The notes beneath the pieces were generated by a model. That model saw only the letters and a program-made list of their open reading frames with translations, did not search any database and was not told the DNA's origin. Positions 33,529 through 41,473 of a stretch of DNA of 64,000 nt are shown here, piece by piece. Source of the stretch: Akkermansiaceae bacterium (lineage in GTDB: Bacteria; Verrucomicrobiota; Verrucomicrobiia; Verrucomicrobiales; DEV007); the NCBI GenBank assembly GCA_024233085.1, contig JACKQC010000014.1:1-64000 (forward strand), written 5' to 3'. The translations under genes were made by a program, and so were the position numbers. The stretch's first letter is position 1. Every line of letters starts with the position of its first letter.

Positions 33529-35235
33529 CTATTCGCTTCCCTTCCCCTCGTGAGCCGTTTTTTCCACGGGGAACTCGATCTCGAAACGGGTCTCTTGTTC
33601 GTTAGCCTCCGCCAGGCGGAGATTGCCGCCGAGCACGCGAATGATTTCCCAGGCGAGATTCAATCCCAACCCGAAACCGTCGATGTTGCGGCTGCGCGCC
33701 TTGTCCACTCGATAAAAGCGGCCGAAAATCTTGTCCCGCTCATCCTCCGGAATACCGGGGCCGGTGTTGGAAACCGCCACCACGGCGCGGTGGCCTTCCG
33801 GCTCCGTCCGGCGGAGGACAATTCCCACCCTTCCCCCCGCGTGGTTGTACTTGACCGCGTTGCTGACGAGATTCTGCAGCGCCTGCCGAAACAGGACCGG
33901 ATCGGAGTCCGCCTCCAGTCCGCCTTCGAGGTCGAGGTGCAGGGTCAGCCCGGCCTCGGCGCAAAGGATTTCCGCGTCCTCCGCCAGGGCCTCCATCTCT
34001 CCGGTCAGGGAAAAACGCCGGCGGCGCACCGCGAGCGAACCCGCATCGGCCTGGGCGAGCAGCATGAGCGAACCGGTGATCGCCTTGAGCCGCTGAGTTT
34101 CCTGACCGAGCGTGACGAGGTTCTGCTCCTCGCGCGTGCCGGCTTCGCATTCCCGCAGGGCCGCCTCAATCTCGCCCTGCATGATGGCCAGCGGGGTCTT
34201 GAGTTCGTGGGAAACATCCGCGCTGAAGCGCATCGCGTGGCGGAAGCTGTGCTCAAGCCGGTCCATCATCCGATTGAGCACGTCGACCAGATTGGCCAAC
34301 TCGGGTGAGATGCGCGTGGATGCCGGAATCCGCTCATCCAAACCGGTGGCCGTGATTTTTTCCGCCGTTTCCGTAATCACTCGAACGGGACGCATCGCCC
34401 GATGGGCCACCAGCCATCCTCCGCCCCCGATCGCCAGGAGGCAGATCGGCAGTCCGATCAGGAAGCGCCGGCGGATGCGATGCAATTCCGATTCGATCTC
34501 GCCCAAATCCTGTCCCATGGCGACTGTGAATCCCCGTTCACCCGTCACTCCGACCCGCCAGCTTCTGCCATCCGCCTGAATCGTGGCGTAATCGATCGGC
34601 ACGGGCTCTCCGGTGGGGGGAGGCATGCCTATCTGGACATCATCGAGGGGCGGACCGAATCCCGGATCGCCCGGACGCGGCGCTGGGTCCGTCGGGGGTC
34701 CGGGATCGCCTTCCTCCGCGTTCCTCGGCGGCGGTCCATCTCCCGCTTTGGGTCCCCGTCGGGGGGGAGGACGGCGAAAGGGCTCCGGACCGGATCCAAG
34801 GCCATCTTCCCCGTCCATCAACGCGGCCAGAAAGTCGTTCGCGTTCTCGGGAGCGGCGGGTCGGCGCCTTTCGGGGGGAGCGAAAGGCCGCGGCTTGAGC
34901 AGTTTCGGGTCCAACTGCTCGAGCCAATTCGTCTCGGGCGCCTTGGCGAAGACCTCGTTGAGCCGGTCGCGCCGGATCCAAAGCAACAGCTTCCCCGCGT
35001 CCATGTCCTCCCGGAACGCGGCCTCGACATAGCGCCGAACGCGTTCGTTGTCGCTGTTCGGGTGCAGGTCGCGGACGATGCGGTCGATCGGCACCGCGAG
35101 TCTCAGGTCCATCGACTCCCGCAGGGAACGCTCCGTGATTTTCCAGGCGAAATAACCAAATCCGAGAATCACGACCCCCGAGACCAGGGTCGAAAGCAGG
35201 GCGAGTCGCGCGCGAAGGCTCATCATCGTCGTCAA
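33529..35235 (-). CDS. Sensor histidine kinase (CusS/heavy-metal-sensor type)
   Basis: The protein has 568 residues. TM1 is at about 12-30; a periplasmic region of about 225 residues contains a Pro/Gly/Asp-rich stretch (about 115-215) that is probably disordered. TM2 is near 258-278; then HAMP, HisKA with SADVSHELKTPLAIMQGE (phospho-accepting His near 335), N-box LVSNAVKYNHAG, G1 SNTGPGIPEDERDKIFGRFYRVD and G2 GFGLGLNLAWEII. The start is 24 bp downstream of the response-regulator stop. Transcribed together, the two form a complete two-component system. The signal is unknown; a peroxidase gene lies just upstream. Confidence 0.93.
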   Translation of the reverse strand: MTTMMSLRARLALLSTLVSGVVILGFGYFAWKITERSLRESMDLRLAVPIDRIVRDLHPNSDNERVRRYVEAAFREDMDAGKLLLWIRRDRLNEVFAKAPETNWLEQLDPKLLKPRPFAPPERRRPAAPENANDFLAALMDGEDGLGSGPEPFRRPPPRRGPKAGDGPPPRNAEEGDPGPPTDPAPRPGDPGFGPPLDDVQIGMPPPTGEPVPIDYATIQADGRSWRVGVTGERGFTVAMGQDLGEIESELHRIRRRFLIGLPICLLAIGGGGWLVAHRAMRPVRVITETAEKITATGLDERIPASTRISPELANLVDVLNRMMDRLEHSFRHAMRFSADVSHELKTPLAIMQGEIEAALRECEAGTREEQNLVTLGQETQRLKAITGSLMLLAQADAGSLAVRRRRFSLTGEMEALAEDAEILCAEAGLTLHLDLEGGLEADSDPVLFRQALQNLVSNAVKYNHAGGRVGIVLRRTEPEGHRAVVAVSNTGPGIPEDERDKIFGRFYRVDKARSRNIDGFGLGLNLAWEIIRVLGGNLRLAEANEQETRFEIEFPVEKTAHEGKGSE

Positions 35236-35259
35236 ATTGGCCGAAAAGCGTGAAATCGG

Positions 35260-35934
35260 TCAGTCGGGCTTCGCGATTCGATACCCCACCCCGCGGACCG
35301 TCTCGATCAGTTTCAGACCGTGATCTCTGTCGATCTTTTTCCGCAATCGCTGGATGTAGACGTCGACCAGGTTCGTTTCCGGATCGAAGCCATAGTTCCA
35401 GACATGCTCGCAGATCTGGGTGCGCGTCAGCACCCGGCCCGGGGAACGCATCAGGAATTCCAGGAGCGAAAACTCGCGCATCGACAGGGCGATCTCCTCG
35501 TCGCCGCGGCGCACACTGTGCTGGACGAGGTCCATCTGCAAGTCGGCCACCTTCACGATGTGGGCCGCCTCGCCCGCCGCCCGCCGAACGACGGTCCTCA
35601 GCCGGGCCACCAGTTCCTCGACGTAGAAGGGCTTGGTCAGGTAATCGTCGGCCCCAAGATTCAGCCCCTCGAGCCGCTCGTCGAGTTCGCTCCGGGCCGT
35701 CAGCAGGATCACCGGCACCGGATTCCCCTGGCGCCGGAGATTTTTCAAAATGCTGAGCCCGTCCCGTCCCGGCAGCATGATGTCGAGAACGATCGCGTCG
35801 TAGGGCTCGGTGGTCGCCAGGCCGTAGCCCTCGTCCCCGTCGTGGCAAATGTCGGCGACCATCCCCGCTTCGCTCAGCCCTTTGGCCACGAAGGAGGCGA
35901 TCTTCTTCTGATCTTCCACCACCAGAACGCGCAT
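35260..35934 (-). CDS. OmpR-family response regulator
   Basis: The protein has 224 residues. The ATG at 35934 begins MRVLVVEDQKKI, directly at the receiver domain; the longer in-frame start at 36018 would add 28 residues without family support. The receiver has acidic pocket ED (8-9), phospho-acceptor in VLDIMLPGRDG (about residue 51), and Lys in DDYLTKPFYVEEL (about 101). The C-terminal winged helix runs to the end, with LTRTQICEHVWNYGFDPETNLVDVYIQRLRKKI (landmark VWNYGFDPETN) and ETVRGVGYRI. It is cognate to the downstream histidine kinase. Confidence 0.95.
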   Translation of the reverse strand: MRVLVVEDQKKIASFVAKGLSEAGMVADICHDGDEGYGLATTEPYDAIVLDIMLPGRDGLSILKNLRRQGNPVPVILLTARSELDERLEGLNLGADDYLTKPFYVEELVARLRTVVRRAAGEAAHIVKVADLQMDLVQHSVRRGDEEIALSMREFSLLEFLMRSPGRVLTRTQICEHVWNYGFDPETNLVDVYIQRLRKKIDRDHGLKLIETVRGVGYRIAKPD

Positions 35935-36047
35935 GACATCGTCTTCGTGCAGCCGGTTCACCATTCCGTTCGGTGCCGGCGCGCCATCATGGCACAGGTT
36001 GTGAAGGGAAGAAATCATTTGTGATCGATTTTCGGTTGGCGATCAGG

Positions 36048-36081
36048 GCGGACGGGGATTCCCGAAAGAACCCCCGTCCGC
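36048..36081. terminator. Strong GC hairpin between peroxidase and response regulator
   Basis: GCGGACGGGG and CCCCGTCCGC pair as a perfect 10-bp stem around a 14-nt loop. It lies 17 nt past the peroxidase stop and about 110 nt before the response-regulator start. There is no U tract, so it may attenuate or stabilise rather than terminate fully. Confidence 0.55.
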
Positions 36082-36097
36082 GTTGTCCTTCATCTAC

Positions 36098-37924
36098 TTA
36101 ACGCTGACGTCCCCCGCCGCGGGGCGGCCCGCCGCGTCCGCCGGGAGCACCGGGACCGTCGCGCATGGGGGGAGGCGCCAGAAAGACATTGTCGGGGATC
36201 TCGTTCCGAATGTCGGTGTTGCGGCGGATGATCTCGGCGAGCGTCTGTTTTTCGATCAGCCGCACCACCTCCCGATCGAGATACCCCTGATACCAGAACC
36301 GATCCCCGTCCCGCAGCCGCTGGAATTGATCCCTGAGAATCGTGAAGGCTGTTTCGCCCACCAGCGCCTCGCGCACTGGCGGCTCCGCCAGAGCGCCGAC
36401 CCAGAGATCGATCTTGTCGACCGTGCCGTAGGCCGTCTCCAGCCTCGCCTGCGTGTCGCGGTCGGGCGTGATGTCGCTGAAATTCCCGGCCGGCCTCAGA
36501 CCCAGTTCGGTCCTCACCGTGTTGAAATCGCCAAGCCCGTGATCGCGGCCGCGCTGGATATTCAGCGACGCCAGGTCGAAGCCCCCCGCCCCGGGTGGGC
36601 CGAAGAGAAAATTCCGCACCTCGTCGATCAACCGGGTGTCGATCTCCTGAGCCCGCCGCGCCGCCAACCCCCGCAGAACCGGCTCGATTCCTCCCTCGTC
36701 GGTCAGGGCCGAAGGATTGAAAAACGCCCGCGCCAGCGAAAGATCGCCCTCCCGGATCGTCCGTCCGCTCCGGTCGAGACGGAGCAGCGTCGCGGAGAGC
36801 ATGCTGTGCCCGAAACGGTAGGCGGCGGTGGCGAATTCGTTGGCGATCCCCGCGTTCACCTCGGGCCGGTATCCCTGATAACGCGGCAGCGCCCGCGGCC
36901 CCAGCAGGAGAGGCAGGAACTCGTTATAGGTGACCGACTGCATCTCCGTCCCGACGATGACCCGCGCGGCTTCGTAGATCTGGTCGCCCGAGAGGCCGCC
37001 GTTCGAGCGCGCGATCACCGCCGCCCAGTAGTTGTGTTCCCGGACGAAAAGGGTGTGCATCGCCGTCAGTCCGACCTGCTCGTTGGCCCGGAAATCGCCC
37101 GCAAGAAAGAAGGACGGATCGTCGTCCGACGGCGCGTTTGGAAAGCCGTTGACATTGAAGGGCAGTAAATCGCCCTCGCTCGTCCTGAGCCGGCCCGTGC
37201 CGTCGTTCGTCCGCAGTTCGGCCGCCCGCTCGGCATCGGAACCGTAAACGTTCGACGCGTCGATGTAGGCCGTGATTTCGTTCAACTGCTGGCGGACACC
37301 GTCGACGATCTCGTGGTAGGAACGGTCGAGCCCGATGGTGGCCGTTCCCGTGCCCTGAGGATCGAAAAACGGATCCCCCGCCGGAACCGGCACATCGAAA
37401 GGCTCCACCGGATCGGCCACCGGCGTCAGATCGATGTCGTGATCGAGAAACTGCCCCCATTGCCAGAGAAAATCCGACACCGGCACACGGCTCGGGATCG
37501 AGCCCTCCTGGGCGGCCACGGCGTTGCTGATGGCGCGCGCTCCCGGACGATCCGCTCCCGAGGGCGCCGAAGAGCCGTCCTCGTAGGCCGGCGTCGTGAG
37601 CCGCAGGAAAGGCTCTTCCGTGCTGCCCCACTCGGGATGATCGACGTTGTTGCCCGAGCCATCGATGGTGCGGAATTCCTCCGGGATCGCGATGGTGCGG
37701 ATTCCCATCCGCACATCGCCGGGCTCCGGCGTCGGGTTCCGATCGGTATTTTGAGCCGGACCGCGGGTGTCGGATTTCCGGAACTGGTTTGGCGAGCCTC
37801 GCAATCCCTGATCGGGCTGCTGGGCGAAAAGCGCGGCGGCCGTCGAAAGACAGGCCGCCACGGCGAACGGGATTCTGGCGCTGGAGATGGCCGGACAAAG
37901 AAACGAAGCAGGAGTCGCTTTCAT
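36098..37924 (-). CDS. Animal-type haem peroxidase (peroxidase-cyclooxygenase superfamily), secreted
   Basis: The protein has 608 residues from the ATG at 37924 (an ATG three codons earlier is possible). The signal peptide ends near LFAQQ. Motifs: DVRMGIRTIAIPEEFRTIDGSGNN (N-terminal), WQWGQFLDHDIDLTP with the distal His and Ca/haem-linking Asp region near 155-165, DRSYHEIVDGVRQQLNEITAYIDASNVYGSD, HTLFVREHNYWA, and AYRFGHSMLSATLLRLD with the proximal His, then RGRDHGLGDFNTVR. All haem-site residues appear intact. The tail is Gly/Pro/Arg-rich. These enzymes oxidise halides or phenolics with H2O2. The divergent promoter carries a three-copy TGACA operator-like motif. Confidence 0.93.
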   Translation of the reverse strand: MKATPASFLCPAISSARIPFAVAACLSTAAALFAQQPDQGLRGSPNQFRKSDTRGPAQNTDRNPTPEPGDVRMGIRTIAIPEEFRTIDGSGNNVDHPEWGSTEEPFLRLTTPAYEDGSSAPSGADRPGARAISNAVAAQEGSIPSRVPVSDFLWQWGQFLDHDIDLTPVADPVEPFDVPVPAGDPFFDPQGTGTATIGLDRSYHEIVDGVRQQLNEITAYIDASNVYGSDAERAAELRTNDGTGRLRTSEGDLLPFNVNGFPNAPSDDDPSFFLAGDFRANEQVGLTAMHTLFVREHNYWAAVIARSNGGLSGDQIYEAARVIVGTEMQSVTYNEFLPLLLGPRALPRYQGYRPEVNAGIANEFATAAYRFGHSMLSATLLRLDRSGRTIREGDLSLARAFFNPSALTDEGGIEPVLRGLAARRAQEIDTRLIDEVRNFLFGPPGAGGFDLASLNIQRGRDHGLGDFNTVRTELGLRPAGNFSDITPDRDTQARLETAYGTVDKIDLWVGALAEPPVREALVGETAFTILRDQFQRLRDGDRFWYQGYLDREVVRLIEKQTLAEIIRRNTDIRNEIPDNVFLAPPPMRDGPGAPGGRGGPPRGGGRQR

Positions 37925-37945
37925 GCCTCCCACTCAACGCTCCGA

Positions 37946-37988
37946 AAATGACAGAACGAGGCGCGTTCAAATGACAAAACTGTCATTT
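37946..37988. promoter_or_regulatory. Operator-like AAATGACA boxes upstream of the peroxidase gene
   Basis: AAATGACA occurs at 37946-37953 and 37969-37976, and its inverse TGTCATTT at 37981-37988. The last two form a perfect 8-bp inverted repeat with a 4-nt AAAC spacer. They sit 22-64 nt upstream of the peroxidase ATG on the divergent side of the HHH-protein gene. The arrangement looks like a dimeric regulator site with an extra half-site. The regulator is unknown; the nearby OmpR-type response regulator is one candidate. Confidence 0.5.
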
Positions 37989-38127
37989 TTGGCGAGGGAA
38001 TTCCGCTCTTTCCCAAAAAAATCGCCTCGGAGACAACAATTTTGTTTACGCCGGATCATGGATTGGGTAAACCGGCACATCATTGAACGAAACTGATTCG
38101 CCAAAAACCTCGAACCCCCATCCTGAG

Positions 38128-38646
38128 ATGAAAAAATCCTCCCCCGTTTCGCGTTTCGCCCCGGCTCTCGCCCTCCTGTGCGCCTTCGCTTTCGCGTTCG
38201 CCGGCGCCGGGTCGCTGCAAGCCCAATCCTCCTCGAAGAAGACCCCCTCCAGTTCCTCGTCATCGTCGAAGTCCAAGGGAAAAACGAAGGCCAAATCCAA
38301 ATCGAGCGCGGCGGAGGACGATAGCTCCGCCGAAGCCGAAAAGGCCGCCACGATCGCCAAGGCCCTGACCACTTCGCAGAAATCCAAGCTGATGGATTTG
38401 CTCAACAAGGGCGACGACAAGGCGCTCGCCAGCCTGCCCGGCATCGGCGAAACCAAAGCCGCCGCCATCAAGAAGGCCCGCCCCCTCAAATCACCGGACG
38501 AACTGATCGGGATCGAAGGCATCGGTCTCGGCACCCTCGAAGACATCGTCAAGCACGCCAAAGCCGGCTTTCCGGAGCCCAAAGCCGATACCGGCAAGAA
38601 ATCGTCGAGTTCCTCGAAGAGCAAAAGTTCGTCGTCGAAGAAGTGA
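38128..38646 (+). CDS. Secreted helix-hairpin-helix protein with Ser/Lys-rich flanks
   Basis: The protein has 172 residues from the ATG at 38128. The signal peptide (residues about 1-33) ends in SLQAQS. A Ser/Lys-rich low-complexity stretch (about 34-65) precedes a ComEA-like double helix-hairpin-helix (about 95-148) with LASLPGIGETKAAAIKKARP and LIGIEGIGLGTLEDIV. The tail is again Ser/Lys-rich. Exported (HhH)2 proteins such as ComEA bind DNA in the periplasm during transformation, and the basic tails could add non-specific DNA contacts. No other competence gene is nearby, so the role is inferred only. Confidence 0.82.
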   Translation: MKKSSPVSRFAPALALLCAFAFAFAGAGSLQAQSSSKKTPSSSSSSSKSKGKTKAKSKSSAAEDDSSAEAEKAATIAKALTTSQKSKLMDLLNKGDDKALASLPGIGETKAAAIKKARPLKSPDELIGIEGIGLGTLEDIVKHAKAGFPEPKADTGKKSSSSSKSKSSSSKK

Positions 38647-38649
38647 CTT

Positions 38650-38666
38650 GGGCCGCGTTCCGGCCC
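38650..38666 (+). terminator. Hairpin after the HHH-protein gene
   Basis: GGGCCG-CGTTC-CGGCCC, a 6-bp GC stem starting 3 nt past the stop codon. No T tract follows. It is directly upstream of dispersed repeat R5, whose own hairpins may add to 3'-end formation. Confidence 0.35.
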
Positions 38667-38691
38667 CTCCGAATCGCGTCAAAAATCGGAT

Positions 38692-38735
38692 GACTTAACA
38701 GGGTAGGGTCCGCGACCCAACCCTGTTGGGTGCGG
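38692..38735. repeat. Dispersed palindromic repeat, copy R5
   Basis: Unit 1 is GACTTAACAGGGTAGGGTC; unit 2, inverted, is GACCCAACCCTGTTGGGTG with a perfect ACCCAAC-CCT-GTTGGGT palindrome. It lies in the intergenic region between the HHH-protein gene and the PQQ-like lipoprotein gene. Confidence 0.9.
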
Positions 38736-38853
38736 CCGTCGTCCCGCGCGGTCGCGCCTGAGGCGTTGAAATTGCCGATTTTGCGTCCATAAAGAGGGGC
38801 GGCATCTTCCCGCCATTTCCCTTTGCCCCCGGCACTGCTCCCTTGAAACAACC

Positions 38854-40554
38854 ATGAATAGTCACCTCCGACCGATCCTGACGCTTGCGACCGCCGCCCT
38901 GCTCGTCGCTTCCTGCGACCGCTCCGCCCCCGAACCCGGGAACCAACCCGAATCGGCCCCTCAGACGGCGCCCAAAGCGGAAACCAAGACCTCGCGGGCC
39001 GATTTGCCCGGAGCGCGGATCGATCGGCGCCAGCCCGCGGCGGGGACGGACGTCGCCCCGCCCGTCGACTGGCCGCGATGGGGCGGGAATCGGACCAACA
39101 ACATGATTTCCGGAGCCAAGGGGATTCCCCTCGACCTCACCGCCGGCGAAAAAGACGGCGACGGCAAGGTCACCGGCGCCGAGCGCGCCCGGTGGGTCGC
39201 CCTTCTCGGCTCGCAGTCTTACGGAACGCCGACCATCCACAAGGGGCGGGTGCTGGTCGGGACCAACAACGATTCGCCGCGGATCGAATCCATCGAAGGC
39301 GATCGGGGCATTCTCTACTGCCTCGACGAAAAGACGGGCGAGCTGCAATGGCAGTTCACGGTGCCGAAATTGCCCGAAGGCCAGCCGCTCGACTACGAAT
39401 TCGTCGGCATCTGTTCCTCGGCCCTGATTGACGATGAACGCGCCTACATCGTCACCAACCGCTGCGAGATCGTTTGCCTCGATCTGGACGGGCAGGGCGA
39501 CGGAAACGACGGCCCCTTTCAGGACGAGGGCAAATATCTGGCCGGCGGTCTGAGCAACCTCGCCACCGCCGAGCCGCTCGAAGTCGGCCCCAAGGACGCG
39601 GATATCGTGTGGGGCTACGACATGCGCAACGAGTTGGGCGTGCTGCCCCACAACATCACCAGCTCCTCGGTGGTGATGGCCGGCGGCAAGATCTTCGCCA
39701 CCACGTCGAACGGCGTCGATTTCTCCCACATCAACACTCCGGAGCCCGAAGCGCCCTGCCTGATCGCCCTGAACAAGGACACGGGCGAGCTGTTGGGCGA
39801 GGAGGCCAGCGGCATCAGCAAGCGCCTTTTTCACTGCAACTGGTCGTCCCCCGGCGCGGCCGTCCTCAACGGGAAGGAAACGGTCGTCTTCGGCGCGGGC
39901 GACGGGTATTGCTACGGTTTCGACGCCAACGAATTCGACGTCGAAGAGGATGGCGGCCAGAAATTTCACCTGATGAAGGAGCTGTGGAAGGTGAATTGCT
40001 GCCCGAATTCCTACCGCTTCGACGAGAAAGGCGAGCCGATCAAATACGCCACCTATCCCGGTCCGTCCGAAATCGTGGCCTCCCCCGTCATCTATGACGA
40101 CAAGGTCTACGTCACCATCGGGCAAGACCCGGAGGACGGCGACGGTGTCGGCTGCCTGACCTGCTTCGACCCGGCCAAAGGCAACGGCGACGACGCCATC
40201 GTCTGGCAATTCAAGGAAATCTCGCGTTCCGTCTCGACCCCCTCGGTGGTGGATGGCCTTGTCTATGCCGCCGACTTCGCCGGCATCGTTTACTGCCTCG
40301 ACGCGGCGACCGGCGAGTTGTATTGGCAGCACGACTCGCTTTCCCACATCTGGAGTTCCACCATGGTGGCGGACGGCAAGGTGCTGGTCGGCAACGAGGA
40401 CGGCGAACTCATCATTCTCAAGGCGGGCAAGGAGCACGAGGAACTGGCGACCATCGAGTTTCCCGATTCGATCTATTCCACCGCGATCCTCGCCAACGAC
40501 ACCCTCTACATTCAGACAATGTCCCACCTCTACGCCTTCGATCTGGAGAAGTAA
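38854..40554 (+). CDS. PQQ-like beta-propeller lipoprotein
   Basis: The protein has 566 residues. The N-terminus (LTLATAALLVASCDRS) ends in a lipobox with Cys at about residue 19. After a Pro/Ala-rich linker to about 70, the sequence is a PQQ-type propeller beginning DWPRWGGNRTNNM, with blades marked by LYCLDEKTGELQWQF, LIALNKDTGELLGEE, VYVTIGQDPEDGDGVG, IVYCLDAATGELYWQHDSLS and LIILKAGKEHEELATIEF. Ten or so repeats occur in PVC 'PQQ-binding-like' proteins, including outer-membrane-attached forms. No quinoprotein dehydrogenase active-site Asp/Glu set is evident. The substrate is unknown. Confidence 0.88.
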   Translation: MNSHLRPILTLATAALLVASCDRSAPEPGNQPESAPQTAPKAETKTSRADLPGARIDRRQPAAGTDVAPPVDWPRWGGNRTNNMISGAKGIPLDLTAGEKDGDGKVTGAERARWVALLGSQSYGTPTIHKGRVLVGTNNDSPRIESIEGDRGILYCLDEKTGELQWQFTVPKLPEGQPLDYEFVGICSSALIDDERAYIVTNRCEIVCLDLDGQGDGNDGPFQDEGKYLAGGLSNLATAEPLEVGPKDADIVWGYDMRNELGVLPHNITSSSVVMAGGKIFATTSNGVDFSHINTPEPEAPCLIALNKDTGELLGEEASGISKRLFHCNWSSPGAAVLNGKETVVFGAGDGYCYGFDANEFDVEEDGGQKFHLMKELWKVNCCPNSYRFDEKGEPIKYATYPGPSEIVASPVIYDDKVYVTIGQDPEDGDGVGCLTCFDPAKGNGDDAIVWQFKEISRSVSTPSVVDGLVYAADFAGIVYCLDAATGELYWQHDSLSHIWSSTMVADGKVLVGNEDGELIILKAGKEHEELATIEFPDSIYSTAILANDTLYIQTMSHLYAFDLEK

Positions 40555-40573
40555 GCCAAGGGCCGGAGGGCGG

Positions 40574-41317
40574 TCACTCCGGCTCGCCGCGCAGCACCCG
40601 GCCGAGGTAGCGCAACTCGTCCTCGATGTCGGCATCGTCTTCGACGGTGTCGCGAATGACCTCGCGAAGGGTTCGCGCCAACCGATTGCGAAGCCGGTGC
40701 ACCGCCACGCCAAAAGCGTTGCTGGTCAGGTCAAGCTCCCGGCACAGGCTCTGTCGTTCCTCCTCGGAAACGGAGCGACCTTCCACCAGCGGCAGGATTT
40801 TCTCGAAGAGCCCCAGGCGATCACGGGATTGGTAATCGGCCCGAATCCGGGAGAGGGTCTTGTCCATCACAAAGCGGGCCCACTCGCGATCGTAGGCTTC
40901 GCTGGCCTTGTCAGAATCGACTGCCGCGTCCGCGATCTCTTGAAGCGAGGAGTCGTCGAGCGAAACCGCGTTCCGCTCCACCGTTCTCCGGGCGGTCTGT
41001 TGACGGCGCCACTGGTCGGTGATGAAATTGCGCAGCGATCTCAGCAGAAAGGTTCTCAGCCGTCCCTCGGGTTTGTCCGCCTTGGCAAAACCTCCCGACG
41101 CGACAAACCGGCTCAGGAACTCCTGCACCGTGTCGCGTGCGTCGGCATCCGACTGCCCCCGGCTCCGCGCGTAGGCTCGCAACGGTTTGAGGTAGTCGGC
41201 GCACAGCGATTCCAGGGCTTCCTTCGCGGTCCGCCAATCGTCCTCGCTGGCCTGGCGAACGATGGTCCAACGCGTGGTCGGAAAACTGGCGTCGGTCGTG
41301 GTCGGGGCGTCTGACAC
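40574..41317 (-). CDS. ECF-type RNA polymerase sigma factor
   Basis: The protein has 247 residues. Region 2 (about 15-105) includes ALESLCADYLKPLRAYARSRG, DARDTVQEFLSRFV and RLRTFLLRSLRNFITDQWRRQ (the promoter -10 and core-binding helices). After an insertion (about 110-170), region 4 (about 180-240) includes LDLTSNAFGVAVHRLRNRLARTLREVI with the recognition helix. This long ECF type with an insertion is typical of sigma factors found beside Ser/Thr kinases in Planctomycetes/Verrucomicrobia. No anti-sigma gene is adjacent. It is divergent from the first of the three kinases, with 156 bp between starts, which suggests that the kinases control it or are its targets. Confidence 0.9.
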   Translation of the reverse strand: MSDAPTTTDASFPTTRWTIVRQASEDDWRTAKEALESLCADYLKPLRAYARSRGQSDADARDTVQEFLSRFVASGGFAKADKPEGRLRTFLLRSLRNFITDQWRRQQTARRTVERNAVSLDDSSLQEIADAAVDSDKASEAYDREWARFVMDKTLSRIRADYQSRDRLGLFEKILPLVEGRSVSEEERQSLCRELDLTSNAFGVAVHRLRNRLARTLREVIRDTVEDDADIEDELRYLGRVLRGEPE

Positions 41318-41473
41318 GGAAAATGGCTCCTGATTGGCTTAGTCTCTATGAGAGTCGAGTCGATTGCAAGAATTTCCGATCAATTTTTCCCAAAGACTGT
41401 AATCGAAACGGGAAAATCTCGTTGGACAGAGTGACGACGCCGGCTTTTGCCCCGCCTCACCCCGCTCCGAACG

